DNA of 64,000 nucleotides, taken from Welwitschia mirabilis. Taxonomy: Eukaryota; Gnetophyta; Gnetopsida; Welwitschiales. The number at the start of each line of letters is the position of its first letter. Position 1 is the first letter of the stretch. The DNA is taken from the NCBI GenBank assembly GCA_051453625.1, contig JBOZIK010000001.1, positions 150,327,637 through 150,391,636 on the forward strand. The letters are read 5' to 3'. The notes below the pieces were generated by a model, which worked only from the letters and a program-made list of their open reading frames with translations, was not told the DNA's origin and did not search any database. Shown piece after piece: positions 61,596 to 64,000 of the stretch. The position numbers and the translations under genes were made by a program.

Positions 61596-62661
61596 CAAAA
61601 TGATATAAAAGGATTAATATTAGTAATATTTGATTTTTATTATAAGTGTAGCCATTGATTTAACCTTTATTACCCTATTAAACTTTTCTAAAATAGCTTT
61701 CAAAACTATCTAAACATCTAGAGTAATCATTAAAAGCATAAAATAATATTTAAGAATGATTCTAGTGATTTTTCTTCTTGTATAGGCAATATATAGTTTT
61801 ATTATACTATTTATAGGTTAGAATTTATATCTTATAATGTCTTTTCAAGAAAACTTAGTAGTTAGCATGTAATTTATTATTTTAAGTTTGTCCTATCTAT
61901 AGGTTTTTTTGAATGGACTATAAAATATAATATTTAACTTCTTTTTTTCTCTATTGATTAGTATCATATCTAAATATAACCCTATTAGCTACTATTATAG
62001 TTATTTAGGTTTTAAGATAATTAAAAATGGCAACATTAGCAACCTCATGAGTTTAGAGTATAAAAATGTATTTCTAGATTAGTTAGTTTTGTTATATTAA
62101 TTATTACCTTAAAAATGATAAATTTAGTTTTTTTTGGCTCTTTCAATTATTGGGTACATAGTTATGATTTGTTTGCATAATAATATTTAGTTTCTATAAT
62201 GATTTATATTTATATTTAGGCCTATTTTATGTTAAATGAATGTTATTCTATTAATCTATTTCAAACCAAGTTAGAATATTTAATCCTAAAAATATTTAAA
62301 TACTATAAAAATTCTCTTTCTCTATATATGTTGTAGTTATAAAGAAGTGGGATTTGAATATAATATACTATTGTGATCTATTTAATATAAGTTAATAGAT
62401 TTTAAATGCATTTCTAAAGCTATTTATTTTAATAGTTGTAGTCTATCGTTTTAAGAGAGTTTTGTAATAAATGAAATAGAGGAAATATTATCTTAATTAA
62501 ACTAAACAAGCTCTTTTAGATTTAATTTTAGAAGGTCATGAATCTTGGAGGCTAAAATAGAAGGATAAAAGTGGACTTAATCATAAAAATAAATACTTAA
62601 GTAAGTTATAGGAAAAACATTTAAAGCTAACCAAGAAATGTACTCATGATAAAATAGAGAA

Positions 62662-63060
62662 ACATAATGTCCTTTAATTTCATTAATTGTCTTATAAGCT
62701 ATGACTTAAATTAGTGAATGTATTCTTTATTGAGATGTAATTCTTTAATTAGAAATAGAAATAATCAGTTCCTTTATTTTCATAAATGCTTTTATAAGCT
62801 CCAGCTTTAAGTATAAAACATGGATTATAAAAGATGTAATTCCCTAAAAAAAATAGAAAACCTTTATCTACTTTACTTTCATGAATGCTCTTGTAAGCTA
62901 TAGCTATAAATAAACTATGAATTTAGTAGAGATGGAGTTCCATAACTTAAAAATGAGGAGTCATCACATTTTTTACTAGCAAAGATGCTCTTGTCATCTC
63001 TAATTTCAAGTAATAAGTATGGATTTAGTAGAGATCTATTTTCTTAATGAAGTATTTTAA
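62662..63060. repeat. four-unit 100-bp tandem array in right LTR of C
   Basis: Units begin near 62662, 62761, 62861 and 62960 and align with those at 53728-54120, including the 'gctcttgtaagctatagct' core and 'gagatg' near the end. Confidence 0.85.
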
Positions 63061-63348
63061 TAGATTAAATTACTCTAAGTAGAAAATTTGAAACAGATCT
63101 TAAGAGTAAGAAATCACTCTTTTAAAGGAAGCTTAATGCATGTATTACTGCAAAACGTAATAATAGTTTAAAATAAGAAAGATTCTGATCACTTAAGAAC
63201 TTATATTTTAAGTATCTTTATAAATGATTAATAAATAATTATGTAGATTTGTAATGCTATTACTATATATTTCACACTTTATCAAATAATATTAATTCAA
63301 ATAATGAATTTACTTAAATTTTATGAGGGTTGGGTTTATGACAACTTA

Positions 63349-64000
63349 TTTTCCACTATATTTGTATTTGCCATTAATAAGGCATAGATTATAAGAAAAA
63401 AAGGGAGAAGAATAGGACAAAATTCCTCTCAATTGACACTTAATCTGCATCTTTAGTTAGTAGTCTTTATGGACTTATTATTCATAGAACTTATTTTAAG
63501 AGTATTTCTACCTAATGTTATACTCTTAGTTTAAAGTTAAAATCACTTATTTCATCATGAATAAACTTCAAGTGGAGGTTGTTTATTTGTTCCTCTTAGT
63601 ACTTTAAATAATTTCTTAATTTTTTAATCATTGGAAAAACTAATATTATTGGCCTAGAATTTTTGTTTCATGATGCACAATTATTTAAAATGCTTTTTAT
63701 GATGTTTAAAGTGATACTAAACTAGTTGATAATGTTCTTAACTTATTATAAATTCTTTTTGTGCATGTTCTAAGATTCATTTATTTCATTTCTTTTGTGG
63801 GTGATCATCAAGTATGATAAAGAACATTTATAACCTTTACATTAAAGCACTTAACAAAATCAATAATGGATTATATCCAAAATATTTTGTAAGAAAAATA
63901 GAAATAAGGAAGAAATTAATTTCCATTGAGGGTTTAGGTTTATCTATGGAACCACTATAAATCTTTATGTTTAAGCTAATTACATATCTTCTTGTAGTTT
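63349..64000. other. AT-rich flank of element C, nothing recognised
   Basis: No domain, repeat pairing or RNA gene seen in the last 650 bases. Confidence 0.5.

Larger units (their letters stand above)
43912..63343 (+). mobile_element. chromodomain Ty3/gypsy retrotransposon, Tekay-type (element C), with nested insertion
   Basis: Long LTRs (about 3.5 kb) enclose a 4.3-kb internal region with gag, protease, reverse transcriptase, RNase H, integrase and a C-terminal chromodomain, all plus strand. Long LTRs, initiator-Met primer and chromodomain point to the Tekay/Del group. The 5 bp before 43912 (43907-43911) and after 63343 (63344-63348) are both ACTTA, which fixes both ends. Element B (44095-51047) sits 183 bp inside the left LTR. 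The right LTR holds an N run and an extra internal fragment. All genes carry stops and lost catalytic residues. Confidence 0.88.
58746..63343 (+). repeat. right LTR of element C, with gap and internal insertion
   Basis: Matches the two-part left LTR: 58746-60360 against 43912-44094 plus 51053-52500, and 61600-63343 against 52670-54422. Between these lie 883 N and a 350-bp piece of internal pol sequence that has no counterpart in the left LTR. Ends CA at 63342-63343, followed by ACTTA. The 59883-60110 open frame is LTR sequence. Confidence 0.85.

Overview
The window reads as nuclear DNA of a land plant. It is extremely AT-rich (by eye about a quarter to 30% GC), CpG is very scarce, and almost everything recognisable is LTR-retrotransposon sequence. 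Plant hallmarks are primer-binding sites for initiator-Met tRNA and for the tRNA used by Athila-type elements, Ty1/copia Sirevirus, Ty3/gypsy Athila, Tat and chromodomain lineages, and a nuclear copy of plant mitochondrial 26S rRNA. I found no intact host gene. No tRNA, bacterial operon or CRISPR was recognised. A gymnosperm-like genome with strong methylation-driven C-to-T decay (such as the very AT-rich one reported for Welwitschia) would fit, but that is inference.

Layout. 1-1648: 5' part of a relatively young LTR element (minus strand) running off the left edge. 1756-1899: a 12-bp minisatellite. 1930-4660: a decayed gypsy integrase partly duplicated in tandem. 6.84-38.95 kb: remains of one large Tat-type gypsy element (called D, minus strand), split by two later insertions, an Athila-type gypsy (A, minus, 12.9-23.7 kb) and a complete Sirevirus-like copia (plus, 28066-36012, with perfect 5-bp target duplications). 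D's 3' region also carries a relic open frame of unknown identity and a mitochondrial rRNA insertion. 38.95-43.9 kb: unassigned AT-rich sequence. 43.9-63.3 kb: a chromodomain gypsy of Tekay type (C, plus) with about 3.5-kb LTRs. Its left LTR is split by a smaller Athila-family element (B, minus, 44095-51047) that lacks most of pol. Both C and B have matching 5-bp target duplications.

How it works together. The elements are dead. Gag, protease, reverse transcriptase, RNase H and integrase can be followed in order in A, C, D and the copia element, but all are full of in-frame stops and lost catalytic residues. The losses are mostly G-to-A or C-to-T changes (Gln/Trp to stop, Asp to Asn, Cys to Tyr), while reading frames are often kept over hundreds of bases. 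This points to deamination of methylated cytosine more than to indels. The order of insertion can be read from the nesting: D before A and the copia element, C before B. The assembly has six N runs (14722-14731, 18948-19728, 22206-22240, 25223-25232, 25546-25645, 60361-61243).
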